A stretch of DNA of 64,000 nt from Planctomycetota bacterium (GTDB taxonomy: Bacteria > Planctomycetota > Phycisphaerae > Sedimentisphaerales > Anaerobacaceae), in the NCBI GenBank assembly GCA_014384025.1, contig JACNGQ010000170.1, forward strand, positions 1 through 64,000, written 5' to 3'. The stretch's first letter is position 1, and every line of letters begins with the position of its first letter. Shown here piece after piece: positions 15,547 through 23,752 of this stretch. A program made the position numbers and the translations under genes. Under the pieces are notes generated by a model that did no database searches, was not told the origin of the DNA, and worked only from the letters and a program-made list of their open reading frames with translations.

Positions 15547-16854
15547 ATGAATAAGGTGGGAAAAATAGCAACTGTTATCTTTCTAATTGTTGCCGTGGTT
15601 ATTGTGGTTGTTGTTAAACAGAACCATAAGGCAAATTCCGGAGCAGTTGTCGATGAGGGGTCTATTAACAGTGTTGTAGGTCCTGAAGTTGAGGGGCCTG
15701 AGACTGCCAGGTTCGATGCTTCAAAAGGATTGCCCCGGCTGGTTGACCTCGGTGCGGATAAGTGCATACCGTGTAAGATGATGGCCCCTCTCCTTGTTGA
15801 ATTAAAAAGCGAATATGAAGGTACTCTTAAAGTAGAGTTTATCGATGTCTGGAAAAACCCTGATGAGGCTCCAAAGTATGGCATTAAGCTTATACCGACA
15901 CAAATATTCTTCGATGCTTCAGGTAAAGAGCTTTTCCGCCACGAAGGTTTTTACTCCAAAGAGGATATTCTGTCTAAATGGAAAGAATTGGGTGTGGAGT
16001 TATCTGCGGTGAGCATACCGTCTTTTGAGAGATTCGAGCCAGCTCAAGCCGATAACAGGAGCAAAGACAATATCTGCTATATGTGCGATGGTGATATCGC
16101 TCCCAGTACGCTTGTAAATGTTAGCACGGAAAAAGGGCCGGTTCGGCTCTGCAGCCCGCATTGTTATTTCATCATGTATTCCTGCCTGACAGAGAACAAG
16201 ACCGGCTTTGAAGAAAAGGTCTCGGTGGCAGATTGGGCTACGGGTGAAACCATTGTCGCTTCGAAGGCGATGTATCTTTATGGTCTCGATGGTCAAACAG
16301 GGCGACCAATCATCAAAGCTTTCACCGATAAGATACGTCCTAACCAAGCTGCTTCCGGCGGGATCGTTATCAATTGGGAAGCCTTGCAGGACAAGGAATT
16401 GGCCATTCGTTGCGGATTTTGTGATCGGGCCTGTTATCCGCAGGATGCCGCTGAAGTTATCGCCGGAGGAATACATACTTATGGATGCTGTTCGCATTGT
16501 GCGCTGGGAGTAGCAGCCCGTACCGGTCTGGATATTGAAGTACATGAGCGGGACCGGTTAACCGATGGGCCGATTGTTGTTAAGACACTTGACGGCAAAG
16601 TGGCCTCACTGGAACCTGCGACGGCCGTTGCCTGGTTTGGCCAACGAAAAAAGCCGGACGGTACATGGGGCTCCGCCGGCTGCTTTCATCAGGGCTTTTT
16701 CGTCACTTTAGAAAATCTCAAGGAATGGGTTGACCGCAATCCACATGAAACCGGTAAGATGATTACTATTCACCAGGCGCTGGCGAACAAAATGAAACTC
16801 TCGCCAGAACAAATCCAAAAAGCCTGCAAGATTGGCGAATGTGCCCCGAAATAA
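15547..16854 (+). CDS. Membrane-anchored thioredoxin fused to NosL-like Cys modules
   Basis: This 435-aa protein has an N-terminal membrane anchor at residues 7-23, then a thioredoxin domain (about 55-150) with CIPC at 73-76 and cis-proline LIPTQIFF. Next comes a cysteine-rich region with CYMC (177-180), CSPHC (202-206) and VADWATGETIVASKAMYLYG, which resembles the NosL metal-chaperone fold. A second module carries CGFCDRAC (289-296) and CCSHC (314-318). It should sit on the outer face of the cytoplasmic membrane, be kept reduced by the CcdA-like protein two genes on, and bind or reduce thiophilic metal. The NosL link is by eye; TRASH or MerB-like folds are alternatives. Confidence 0.75.
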   Translation: MNKVGKIATVIFLIVAVVIVVVVKQNHKANSGAVVDEGSINSVVGPEVEGPETARFDASKGLPRLVDLGADKCIPCKMMAPLLVELKSEYEGTLKVEFIDVWKNPDEAPKYGIKLIPTQIFFDASGKELFRHEGFYSKEDILSKWKELGVELSAVSIPSFERFEPAQADNRSKDNICYMCDGDIAPSTLVNVSTEKGPVRLCSPHCYFIMYSCLTENKTGFEEKVSVADWATGETIVASKAMYLYGLDGQTGRPIIKAFTDKIRPNQAASGGIVINWEALQDKELAIRCGFCDRACYPQDAAEVIAGGIHTYGCCSHCALGVAARTGLDIEVHERDRLTDGPIVVKTLDGKVASLEPATAVAWFGQRKKPDGTWGSAGCFHQGFFVTLENLKEWVDRNPHETGKMITIHQALANKMKLSPEQIQKACKIGECAPK

Positions 16855-16913
16855 TATTTTCTGACTGAACGGCTGTTTTGTTGTGCGCCAGGTCGAATAT
16901 GAGGAGTATTAAA

Positions 16914-17858
16914 ATGAAGTGCTTCGGCATTATAACAGTTTTGTATCTTTCTTTGTTGCCCCTCCAAGGGTCCGAAAAGAGCAATACGGTCAAGCCATCT
17001 TCGTTACCAAAACCCCGGACAGTAAATCAACTGTATCCGGGTTTGACAACAGGAGCGATGAGCTGCGCCGTTGTCTCAAGACTTCCGGAAGGCGTAGTGC
17101 TCAGGGCCGGAGATCTGGTGATTGAAAACAATGAGTTAATCGAAGAAATCGGCAAGGCGCCGGAGCAAATTCGACCAAAGCTCAAAAAAAATACATTTTT
17201 CGTTTTGGAGCAGGTCGCAACTTTAAAGTTACTTCTGACAGAGGCAAGAACCGAGGCCGCCAAAAGCGGCAAGGACATTTCGGAAAAGAACGAACAGGCA
17301 ATTATCCAGGACTATTTGGGTGCTTTAGCTATGACGGTAAAAGTCGGCGATGAAGAAATTTTTGATTTCTACAACGGCAATAAAGAAATGCTTGGTAGTG
17401 CTTCTCTGGCTCAAGTAAAGCCTCAAATCGAGCAATTCCTGCTCCAGCAGAAACAGCAGGAACTCATCAATGAACACATCCGGACCATCGGCCGCAGAAT
17501 GCAGATTGAAATTTCCGCCTCGTGGCTCAAGGTCCAGGCAGCTTTGGCAAGAGACAACCCGGTTGACAAAGCCCGCGCAAGCGGCAGAGCCTCCCTTGTC
17601 GATTTCGGTTCGACCGGATGCGTGCCTTGCGATATGATGGCGCCGATACTTGAAACGCTGCGAGAAAAATACAATGGTAAAGTTAATGTTCTCTTTATTC
17701 ATGTAGGAGAAGAACCGATACTTGCATCACGTTACGGTGTGCAATCTATTCCTGTCCAGATATTCTTCGATACAACCGGCAAAGAGGTGTTTCGCCACGT
17801 CGGTTTTTTTCCACAGGAACAGATCGAGGGAAAACTGTCGGAAATGCGGGTCAAATAG
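16914..17858 (+). CDS. Secreted SurA/PpiC-like helical domain fused to thioredoxin
   Basis: This 314-aa protein starts at ATG 16914 with GAGGAG upstream; the track start 16878 lacks one. A signal peptide is visible (FGIITVLYLSLLPLQG). Residues about 65-215 are helical and resemble the N-terminal chaperone part of SurA/PpiC proteins (LVIENNELIEEIGK, LLLTEARTEAAKSGKDISE, VKPQIEQFLLQQKQQELINEH) without the isomerase domain. Residues about 225-314 form a thioredoxin domain with CVPC at 236-239 and SIPVQIFFDTTGKEVFRH. This domain closely resembles that of the preceding gene, implying tandem duplication with different partner domains. It probably takes electrons from the CcdA-like gene that starts 3 bases downstream. 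Confidence 0.8.
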   Translation: MKCFGIITVLYLSLLPLQGSEKSNTVKPSSLPKPRTVNQLYPGLTTGAMSCAVVSRLPEGVVLRAGDLVIENNELIEEIGKAPEQIRPKLKKNTFFVLEQVATLKLLLTEARTEAAKSGKDISEKNEQAIIQDYLGALAMTVKVGDEEIFDFYNGNKEMLGSASLAQVKPQIEQFLLQQKQQELINEHIRTIGRRMQIEISASWLKVQAALARDNPVDKARASGRASLVDFGSTGCVPCDMMAPILETLREKYNGKVNVLFIHVGEEPILASRYGVQSIPVQIFFDTTGKEVFRHVGFFPQEQIEGKLSEMRVK

Positions 17859-17861
17859 CGG

Positions 17862-18560
17862 ATGGAAAAACTTTTTACAACGCTGACACATGCTGTTGAG
17901 AGTACACCGGCAATAGCCCTGAGCGCAGCCTTCGTATGGGGAATCCTGAGCATACTGCTCAGTCCGTGCCACCTTGCGAGCATTCCTCTTATCGTAGGTT
18001 TCATAGACGGGCAGGGTCGCATCTCAACTAAACGGGCCTTTATCATATCGACCCTTTTTGCAGTGGGCATTTTAATGACGATAGGTGCTATAGGAGCTGT
18101 TACCGCTGCTCTCGGCAGAATGATGGGGGATATCGGCAGCTACGGCAACTACTTTGTTGCTCTGGTATTTTTTGCCGTTGGCCTGAATCTTCTGGGTGTA
18201 ATACCTATGCCGTGGAGCGCTCCCGGCAAGGTTGGTTTCAAACGCAAAGGGATGCTCGCAGCGTTTATTCTCGGGCTGGTATTCGGTATCGCGTTGGGGC
18301 CCTGCACCTTCGCATATATGGCGCCTATGCTGGGTGTTACGTTCAAATTAGCCGCGACGAATCTCTTATACGGTGTATTCCTGCTTGTAGTTTACGGGCT
18401 TGGACATTGTTCTGTTATCATCCTGGCGGGGACGTGCACCGAACTCGTTCAGCGTTATATGAACTGGAATGAGAAATCCAGAGGCGCGGTAGTCCTTAAG
18501 AAAATCTGCGGTGTACTTGTTCTGATAGGCGGCCTTTACCTGATTTATATGACCAATTAA
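17862..18560 (+). CDS. ccdA: CcdA/DsbD-type transmembrane electron carrier
   Basis: This 232-aa, six-helix membrane protein moves reducing equivalents from cytoplasmic thioredoxin to extracytoplasmic thiol proteins. The redox cysteines are in the expected places: SILLSPCHLASIPLIVGF in helix 1 and FGIALGPCTFAYMAPMLG in helix 4. It follows the second thioredoxin fusion by 3 bases and is the last gene of the arsenic cluster. Its context suggests service to the two extracytoplasmic thioredoxins upstream and not cytochrome c maturation; no ccm/ccs genes are present here. Confidence 0.92.
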   Translation: MEKLFTTLTHAVESTPAIALSAAFVWGILSILLSPCHLASIPLIVGFIDGQGRISTKRAFIISTLFAVGILMTIGAIGAVTAALGRMMGDIGSYGNYFVALVFFAVGLNLLGVIPMPWSAPGKVGFKRKGMLAAFILGLVFGIALGPCTFAYMAPMLGVTFKLAATNLLYGVFLLVVYGLGHCSVIILAGTCTELVQRYMNWNEKSRGAVVLKKICGVLVLIGGLYLIYMTN

Positions 18561-18590
18561 TGGTGTCCATTTCTTACTGCATATTCATTG

Positions 18591-18620
18591 TTGACATTTC
18601 GGGCACTGCCGGTGTATAGT
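18591..18620 (+). promoter_or_regulatory. Sigma-70 promoter of phosphohexomutase gene
   Basis: TTGACA and TATAGT are separated by 18 bases. The downstream leader (about 18627-18690) consists of short repeated GGATAG/GATAGC and GCTATA words before a GGAG ribosome site. This marks the end of the arsenic operon and the start of a new unit. Confidence 0.65.
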
Positions 18621-18699
18621 ATCGAACAACGGATAGCAGATAGCGGATAGGGATAAATGATATCTACGCTATATGCTAAACGCTATAGGAGTCGATAAG

Positions 18700-20070
18700 A
18701 TGGATCCGGCAATTTTCAAAGCATACGACATAAGGGGTATTTATCCCGACCAGATAGACGAGGAAGGTGCCTGGAAGGTGGGATGTGGCGCAGCGAGGTT
18801 TTTGCGGTCACTGCTTAGCGGTTATGAGCGGGGCCAGGCAAAGGCCCAGTCTTTGTGTGTCGGTCGCGATATGAGGACACACAGTGAGGCGCTTACACAG
18901 GCCCTTATTGAAGGAATGAAGTCCACCGGTACTAATGTGATTGATATAGGAATGGTTGATACGCCGCAGATGTATTTTGCAATCAATCATCTTGGCACCT
19001 GCGGCGGAGTGCAGGTTACCGCTTCTCATAATCCGGCAAAGTATAACGGATTTAAGATATCGGGTCTGCACGCCAAGCCGGTCGGCGCCGATACCGGCCT
19101 GAAAGATATAAAACATATCGCAATGGCTTTACTCCATACCAAGGGAACAGCTACCGGTTCGGTCCAGAAACGTGACCTGACCGGGCAATACAAAAATCAC
19201 GTCCTGAAGTTTCTCAGACCGAATATAAAAAAGATAAAGGTTGCTGTTGACGCCTTTAATGGAATGGCGGGCAAGATGATCCCCGCCCTGTTCAGCAACC
19301 TACCGGTAGAAATTGTTCCTCTAAACTTCGAGCATACGGGCAAATTTAAACATGACCCCAATCCGCTGATTAAAAAATATCTCGCCGAGGTGAAAAAAGC
19401 GGTAAAGCAAAAGAAATGTGATTTCGGCGTCTGTTTCGATGGCGATGCTGACAGATTGATGATAGTTGATGAAAAAGGCAGGCCTATCAGTTGCGATTTA
19501 CTTACTGCTATGATGGTGCCGTATTTTTTAGAGAAAAAGCCCAACTCGGTTGTTGTTTATGATTTACGCAGCAGCAGGATCGTTAGGGAAGAGATTCTCA
19601 AATACGGCGGAACCCCGCGAAGAGAAAGAGTTGGCCATGCTTTTATGAAAAAGGCTATGAGAGATTCGCACGCCGTATTCGGAGGCGAGCTTTCAGGACA
19701 CTTCTACTATTCAGACAACTATTATACCGATTCGGCCATGATTACTTTGGTGCACGTGATTAATATCGTCAGCAAAGCCGGCGTCCCGATTAGCGAGCTT
19801 ATAAAGCCGTTGCAAAGATACTCCTGCAGCGGTGAGTTAAACTTCGAAATAGAGGATAAGAAGGCGAAAATGAATGAGATAGCAAAAAGATACAGCGACG
19901 CCCGGGTTGACCACCTGGATGGAGTGACTGTCGGATATAAGGACTGGTGGCTTAATTGTCGTCCGAGCAACACCGAACCGCTCCTGCGATTGATTGTTGA
20001 GGCTGCAAGTAAAGAGCTGCTTGAAGAAAAACTGTCCGAAATTACTGCACATCTCGGTGAGCCGGTATGA
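18700..20070 (+). CDS. Phosphomannomutase/phosphoglucomutase
   Basis: This 456-aa alpha-D-phosphohexomutase interconverts hexose 6- and 1-phosphates for nucleotide-sugar synthesis. Conserved motifs appear in order: FKAYDIRGIYPDQ at the N-terminus, the phosphoserine loop VTASHNPAKYNGFK, the metal loop FDGDADRLMIVDE, sugar-binding GGELSGHFYY, and the phosphate-binding RPSNTEPLLRL. ATG 18700 has GGAG 9 bases upstream; the track start adds nine residues encoded by leader repeats. Whether mannose or glucose is preferred cannot be read from the sequence (manB/pgm/algC group). Confidence 0.93.
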   Translation: MDPAIFKAYDIRGIYPDQIDEEGAWKVGCGAARFLRSLLSGYERGQAKAQSLCVGRDMRTHSEALTQALIEGMKSTGTNVIDIGMVDTPQMYFAINHLGTCGGVQVTASHNPAKYNGFKISGLHAKPVGADTGLKDIKHIAMALLHTKGTATGSVQKRDLTGQYKNHVLKFLRPNIKKIKVAVDAFNGMAGKMIPALFSNLPVEIVPLNFEHTGKFKHDPNPLIKKYLAEVKKAVKQKKCDFGVCFDGDADRLMIVDEKGRPISCDLLTAMMVPYFLEKKPNSVVVYDLRSSRIVREEILKYGGTPRRERVGHAFMKKAMRDSHAVFGGELSGHFYYSDNYYTDSAMITLVHVINIVSKAGVPISELIKPLQRYSCSGELNFEIEDKKAKMNEIAKRYSDARVDHLDGVTVGYKDWWLNCRPSNTEPLLRLIVEAASKELLEEKLSEITAHLGEPV

Positions 20071-20159
20071 TTTGTCCACTTTGCTTTTAACGTCTTGAAT
20101 TCCTGCGCCTTATTCCGGAGAGGTGATAACTTTTTGCGGCAATAGAGAGGAAGACAATT

Positions 20160-20468
20160 ATGCAAGTACACACAAAAACATATAAAACGCCAAACGGTAT
20201 AGTTGAAGGCGTACAGGCCAAATGGGCGGGATTCAATATTCTGTTGGCAGCCGGGACTAAAGGTTTTCTGGCTTGTCCAGCGATCGATGTCGATGCCTGT
20301 CAGGGATACGGTGTCGCTGCGGCAATAGTGGAAAGCACACCGGACAATCCGATAGGCACACTGGAGCGTTTCCTTGACCGTAAGGTGACAAAGGCAAATG
20401 AGAAAGCCAGGGAACTCGGTATCGAAGCGGGTATGGCCGTCGGCGATGCTTTTGCCCTTATTGCATAA
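20160..20468 (+). CDS. YunC-like DUF1805 protein
   Basis: This 102-aa protein matches the DUF1805/YunC family in length and pattern: a short beta-rich N-terminus, FNILLAAGTKGFLACPAIDVDAC, and a helical C-terminal part KANEKARELGIEAGMAVGDAFALI. YunC proteins are small cytoplasmic proteins without an established function. It has a GAGAGGAAG ribosome site and is followed closely by a Tat-exported TIM-barrel gene, perhaps in the same transcript. Confidence 0.75.
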   Translation: MQVHTKTYKTPNGIVEGVQAKWAGFNILLAAGTKGFLACPAIDVDACQGYGVAAAIVESTPDNPIGTLERFLDRKVTKANEKARELGIEAGMAVGDAFALIA

Positions 20469-20506
20469 GCTCATTGGCAATATCTTTACAAAAACAGGAG
20501 ATGATT

Positions 20507-21475
20507 ATGAAAAGAAACAGCCTTTCTCGTCGCCGGTTTATAGCCGGCACCGGCGCAGCTCTAAGCGCAGCTATTGCCACGGGTCCCATTACAGCCGCTC
20601 ATGGCGCAAGTAAAACATCCTCGAATCGCACAATGCCGTTTAGCTACTGTTTAAATACCAGCACTATTCGCGGACAAAAACTGAGCCTGGATAAAGAAAT
20701 CGAGATTACCGCCAAAGCAGGCTACCATGCTATCGAGCCCTGGGTCAACAAAATACACGATTATGCAAAAAGCGGCGGCAGTCTCACAGAACTTCGCAGA
20801 CGCATCAGTGATCTCGGACTGACTGTCGAAAGTGCTATTTCCTTTTCCCAGTGGATTGTGGATGATGATGCAAGGCGCGGCGAAGCTCTGGAGCAAAATA
20901 AACGGGATATGGATGTTTTGGCACGGATTGACGGCAAGCGCATCGCGGCGCCTCCGGCAGGTGCCACCAGAGAAGCAGGGCTTGACCTAATGAAGGCGGC
21001 CGGGCGGTACAGGGCGCTGTTGGAGCTTGGCGACGAAATGGGTGTTGTGCCGCAGGTTGAGGTATGGGGTTCTTCGAAGAACCTGCACCGATTGGGCCAG
21101 GCGATGTTCGTGGTGATTGAAAGCGGCCACCCAAAGGCCTGCTTGTTGCCGGATGTATATCATACCTACAAGGGAGGCTCTGATTTTAACGGATTTAAGC
21201 TGCTTAGCCCAAAAGCCATCCAGGTCTTTCATTTAAATGACTATCCCGCAGACCCGCCGCGAGAAACCATAACCGATCGCGACCGTGTCTTTCCCGGTGA
21301 TGGTATCGCACCACTGACTCAGATTCTGCAGGACCTGCACGCCAACAACAGCAGGGCAGTGCTTTCCCTTGAGCTGTTTAGTCCGACTTACTGGAAGCAG
21401 GACCCGCTCGAAGTGGCAAAGATGGGCCTTGCTAAAATGAAAGACGCGGTAAACAAAGCATTAGGTACGAGCTGA
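20507..21475 (+). CDS. Tat-exported sugar phosphate isomerase/epimerase-like TIM barrel
   Basis: This 322-aa protein starts at ATG 20507, with AGGAG 6 bases before it. The N-terminus SLSRRRFIAGTGAALSAAIA is a clear twin-arginine signal. The rest is an AP-endonuclease-2/xylose-isomerase-like TIM barrel (EITAKAGYHAIEPWV at strand 2, VPQVEVWGSS, CLLPDVYHTYKGGSD, IQVFHLNDYPA, LSLELFSPTYWK), with acidic and histidine metal ligands in the usual strands. Such exported barrels are common in planctomycetes and probably act on sugars or polyols in the periplasm; the substrate is unknown. Confidence 0.85.
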   Translation: MKRNSLSRRRFIAGTGAALSAAIATGPITAAHGASKTSSNRTMPFSYCLNTSTIRGQKLSLDKEIEITAKAGYHAIEPWVNKIHDYAKSGGSLTELRRRISDLGLTVESAISFSQWIVDDDARRGEALEQNKRDMDVLARIDGKRIAAPPAGATREAGLDLMKAAGRYRALLELGDEMGVVPQVEVWGSSKNLHRLGQAMFVVIESGHPKACLLPDVYHTYKGGSDFNGFKLLSPKAIQVFHLNDYPADPPRETITDRDRVFPGDGIAPLTQILQDLHANNSRAVLSLELFSPTYWKQDPLEVAKMGLAKMKDAVNKALGTS

Positions 21476-21556
21476 GGTATAAAAATTTAATTTTTTTGGC
21501 GCTTATAGGGTAAATTTCTATTACTCAGAGTGCACATGCGGAAAGAGAGGAAGAAT

Positions 21557-22312
21557 ATGAGAATCAACAGGAACATGAAATTAACATTTGTGATTGTGAT
21601 GTGTCTTTTGGCTGGATTAACGGCAAATTCTTCAGCCAAACTAAATCCCCGGCAGGCCTCTCTCAGAGATGCTAACGTAATGACTGTTGATGTGGTTTGT
21701 TCTCAGGATATACAAGAAACAGACTTGAAGCAGCAGGAGATTCGAGAAAATATTGTCAAACAGCTTGAACAAGCCGGCATTAAGATTCTGCCCGAACAAC
21801 TTTGGGGTACGGCGCCCGGCCGTTGCCGGCTAAAGGTATTAATCAAAGTTTACAAGCCGTCTGATCTGGACACATTCATTTACAATCTAAAGGTTTATTT
21901 CGTTCAAACAGTAGCTCTGGAAAGAATTCCTGAAGCGAAAATTGATGCAGTAACATGGGAGCTTACATGGCTCGCTCACGGCTCTAAGGACAGGCTAACC
22001 GAAGAAGTTCCGAAAAATTTGAAAATCATGACCGATAATTTTATTAGAGACTACCACCTGGCAAATCCGCTTAGTGGTGAGCCATCCGATACCAATGCCA
22101 GGAATACTGTTTCGATGACAGCTCCACAAGGACAAATCCGTTCCGGCGTTGCAGCCCAGTACAAATATGTATCGTCAAAGAACAGCAAGATCTTCCACAG
22201 TCCTCAGTGTCGTTCGGCAAAAAGAATCAAGCCCGAAAACCTCGTAGGTTACAACAGTAAAGAAGAAGTGATACAGGCCGGCAAAAGGCCGTGCAAAGTG
22301 TGCAAGCCTTAG
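21557..22312 (+). CDS. Secreted protein with Ada-like C-terminal zinc-binding motif
   Basis: This 251-aa protein starts at ATG 21557 (AGAGGAAG upstream; ATG 21575 is possible). A signal peptide (KLTFVIVMCLLAGLTANSSA) precedes a region of about 130 residues of unknown fold. The C-terminus, KNSKIFHSPQCRSAKRI followed by a KRPCKVCKP end, matches the small Ada_Zn_binding-like module in which four cysteine or histidine residues bind zinc; this module is found on secreted nucleases and surface proteins. The stop codon abuts the next ATG, so it is probably co-translated with the DUF1638 gene. The function is unknown. Confidence 0.7.
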   Translation: MRINRNMKLTFVIVMCLLAGLTANSSAKLNPRQASLRDANVMTVDVVCSQDIQETDLKQQEIRENIVKQLEQAGIKILPEQLWGTAPGRCRLKVLIKVYKPSDLDTFIYNLKVYFVQTVALERIPEAKIDAVTWELTWLAHGSKDRLTEEVPKNLKIMTDNFIRDYHLANPLSGEPSDTNARNTVSMTAPQGQIRSGVAAQYKYVSSKNSKIFHSPQCRSAKRIKPENLVGYNSKEEVIQAGKRPCKVCKP

Positions 22313-23029
22313 ATGAGATTTCAGTTTATAACCTGTAAAGTGATGCAGAGGGAAGCGTATTACTGCGCTGCCCGCTCGAAAAATGTTGTTGATGTAGTTT
22401 TAATGGAGCAGGGCCTGCATGATGAGCCCGACAGGCTTCGCACTGAAGTCCGGAAAGCTCTCGAAAATACCCATGACATTCAGAAACGCCCCTACGATGC
22501 TTCGCTGCTCGGTTATGGTCTGTGCAGTAACGGCATTGTAGGATTGTCGGCAGAAATCCCCATTGTTGTCCCGAGGGGCCATGACTGCATTACGCTTCTG
22601 CTTGGCTCGAAAGACAAATACCAGGAGTACTTCGATTCCCATCGCGGTGTCTATTGGTATAGTCCCGGCTGGATAGAGTCCGGTAAGCAGCCGAGTAAAG
22701 AACGCTATGAGAAATTGCTCGAAGAATATAAGGAAAAATACGGTGATGATAACGCTCAATATCTCATGGAAGTAGAGCAAAACTGGATAAAGGAGTACAG
22801 TTGGGCTACCTTTATCGATTGGGGACTTACCGATTCCAGTGAATATAAAAATTATACCAAACGCTGCGCCGAATTTCTTCACTGGAACTACGAAGAGCTA
22901 ACGGGCAGCCCCGCCCTTATGCAAAAGCTCATTGACGGCGACTGGCACGAAAGCGAGTTCCTTGTTGTAGAACCCGGCCAGAAAATTGGCGAAGACCTGA
23001 CCAACGACGGAATAATGAAAGCCGAATAG
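22313..23029 (+). CDS. DUF1638 family protein
   Basis: This 238-aa cytoplasmic protein resembles DUF1638: ITCKVMQREAYYCAA at the start, DASLLGYGLCSNGIVGL and VPRGHDCITLLLGSKDKY in the middle, with conserved cysteine and histidine residues that look like metal or cofactor ligands. In methylotrophic archaea and some bacteria relatives lie near corrinoid or methyltransferase genes, but none is present here, so I make no functional claim. The start codon directly follows the stop of the previous gene. Confidence 0.78.
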   Translation: MRFQFITCKVMQREAYYCAARSKNVVDVVLMEQGLHDEPDRLRTEVRKALENTHDIQKRPYDASLLGYGLCSNGIVGLSAEIPIVVPRGHDCITLLLGSKDKYQEYFDSHRGVYWYSPGWIESGKQPSKERYEKLLEEYKEKYGDDNAQYLMEVEQNWIKEYSWATFIDWGLTDSSEYKNYTKRCAEFLHWNYEELTGSPALMQKLIDGDWHESEFLVVEPGQKIGEDLTNDGIMKAE

Positions 23030-23045
23030 AAACAGAACCTTCTGA

Positions 23046-23615
23046 ATGCGTTTTATGGATTTTATTACAATCATAATAATCGCCATTGGACTGGCGATTG
23101 ACGCCTTTGCGGTCTCTATTGTCAGCGGCAGTGCATACAAGCAGTTGCATGTAAAGCACGCCGTACGAATGGCATTGTTCTTCGGTGGTTTTCAGGCGGT
23201 TATGCCGCTGATCGGTTTTATGGCCGGCTTAAGTGTAAAACAATACATAGAAAGTTATGACCATTGGATTGCTTTTGGCCTTTTGAGTGCCGTCGGCGGC
23301 AAAATGATTTATGAGTCGTTCAAGATGAAATCTATCGAAGAAAGATTCGACCCGTCGAACATCTTTGTTTTGCTCGTTCTGTCCGTTGCAACCAGTATCG
23401 ATGCCCTGGCGATTGGTATTACGCTTTCATTTATCACCAATTCTATTATAGCTGCGGTGATAATAATAGGCCTGGTAACCTTTGTGTTGTCGTATTTTGG
23501 TGTTTGTATCGGCAAAAAATTCGGACACTTTTTCGAAAACAAAATCGAAGCTGTCGGCGGACTGGTACTTATCGGCCTTGGTATAAAAATATTGATTGAG
23601 CATCTGCTTTCATAG
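23046..23615 (+). CDS. mntP: MntP-type manganese efflux pump
   Basis: This 189-aa, six-helix membrane protein of normal MntP length has the two conserved acidic half-repeats: IIIIAIGLAIDAFAVSIVSG in helix 1 and VLSVATSIDALAIGITLSF in helix 4. Aspartates in these repeats are needed for manganese export in the characterised MntP. Start options are ATG 23046 and ATG 23055. No yybP-ykoY (Mn riboswitch) element is evident in the 16-base gap upstream, so it is probably part of the preceding transcript. Confidence 0.93.
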   Translation: MRFMDFITIIIIAIGLAIDAFAVSIVSGSAYKQLHVKHAVRMALFFGGFQAVMPLIGFMAGLSVKQYIESYDHWIAFGLLSAVGGKMIYESFKMKSIEERFDPSNIFVLLVLSVATSIDALAIGITLSFITNSIIAAVIIIGLVTFVLSYFGVCIGKKFGHFFENKIEAVGGLVLIGLGIKILIEHLLS

Positions 23616-23651
23616 CGGAAATTGAGTATTAAAACAGCTTCTAAACATTTC

Positions 23652-23679
23652 TTGCAGTTAGGTGAAAAAGTAATATAAT
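23652..23679 (+). promoter_or_regulatory. Sigma-70 promoter of DUF362 gene
   Basis: TTGCAG and TATAAT are separated by 16 bases. The predicted start is near 23686, leaving a leader of about 67 bases with no recognisable riboswitch. Confidence 0.5.
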
Positions 23680-23752
23680 CAGCGTATTGTTTTATAATGA
23701 TGAACCATTGTAGAATAATAGGTTGTTCTGTTAAATCTTAAATGGTGGTTTT

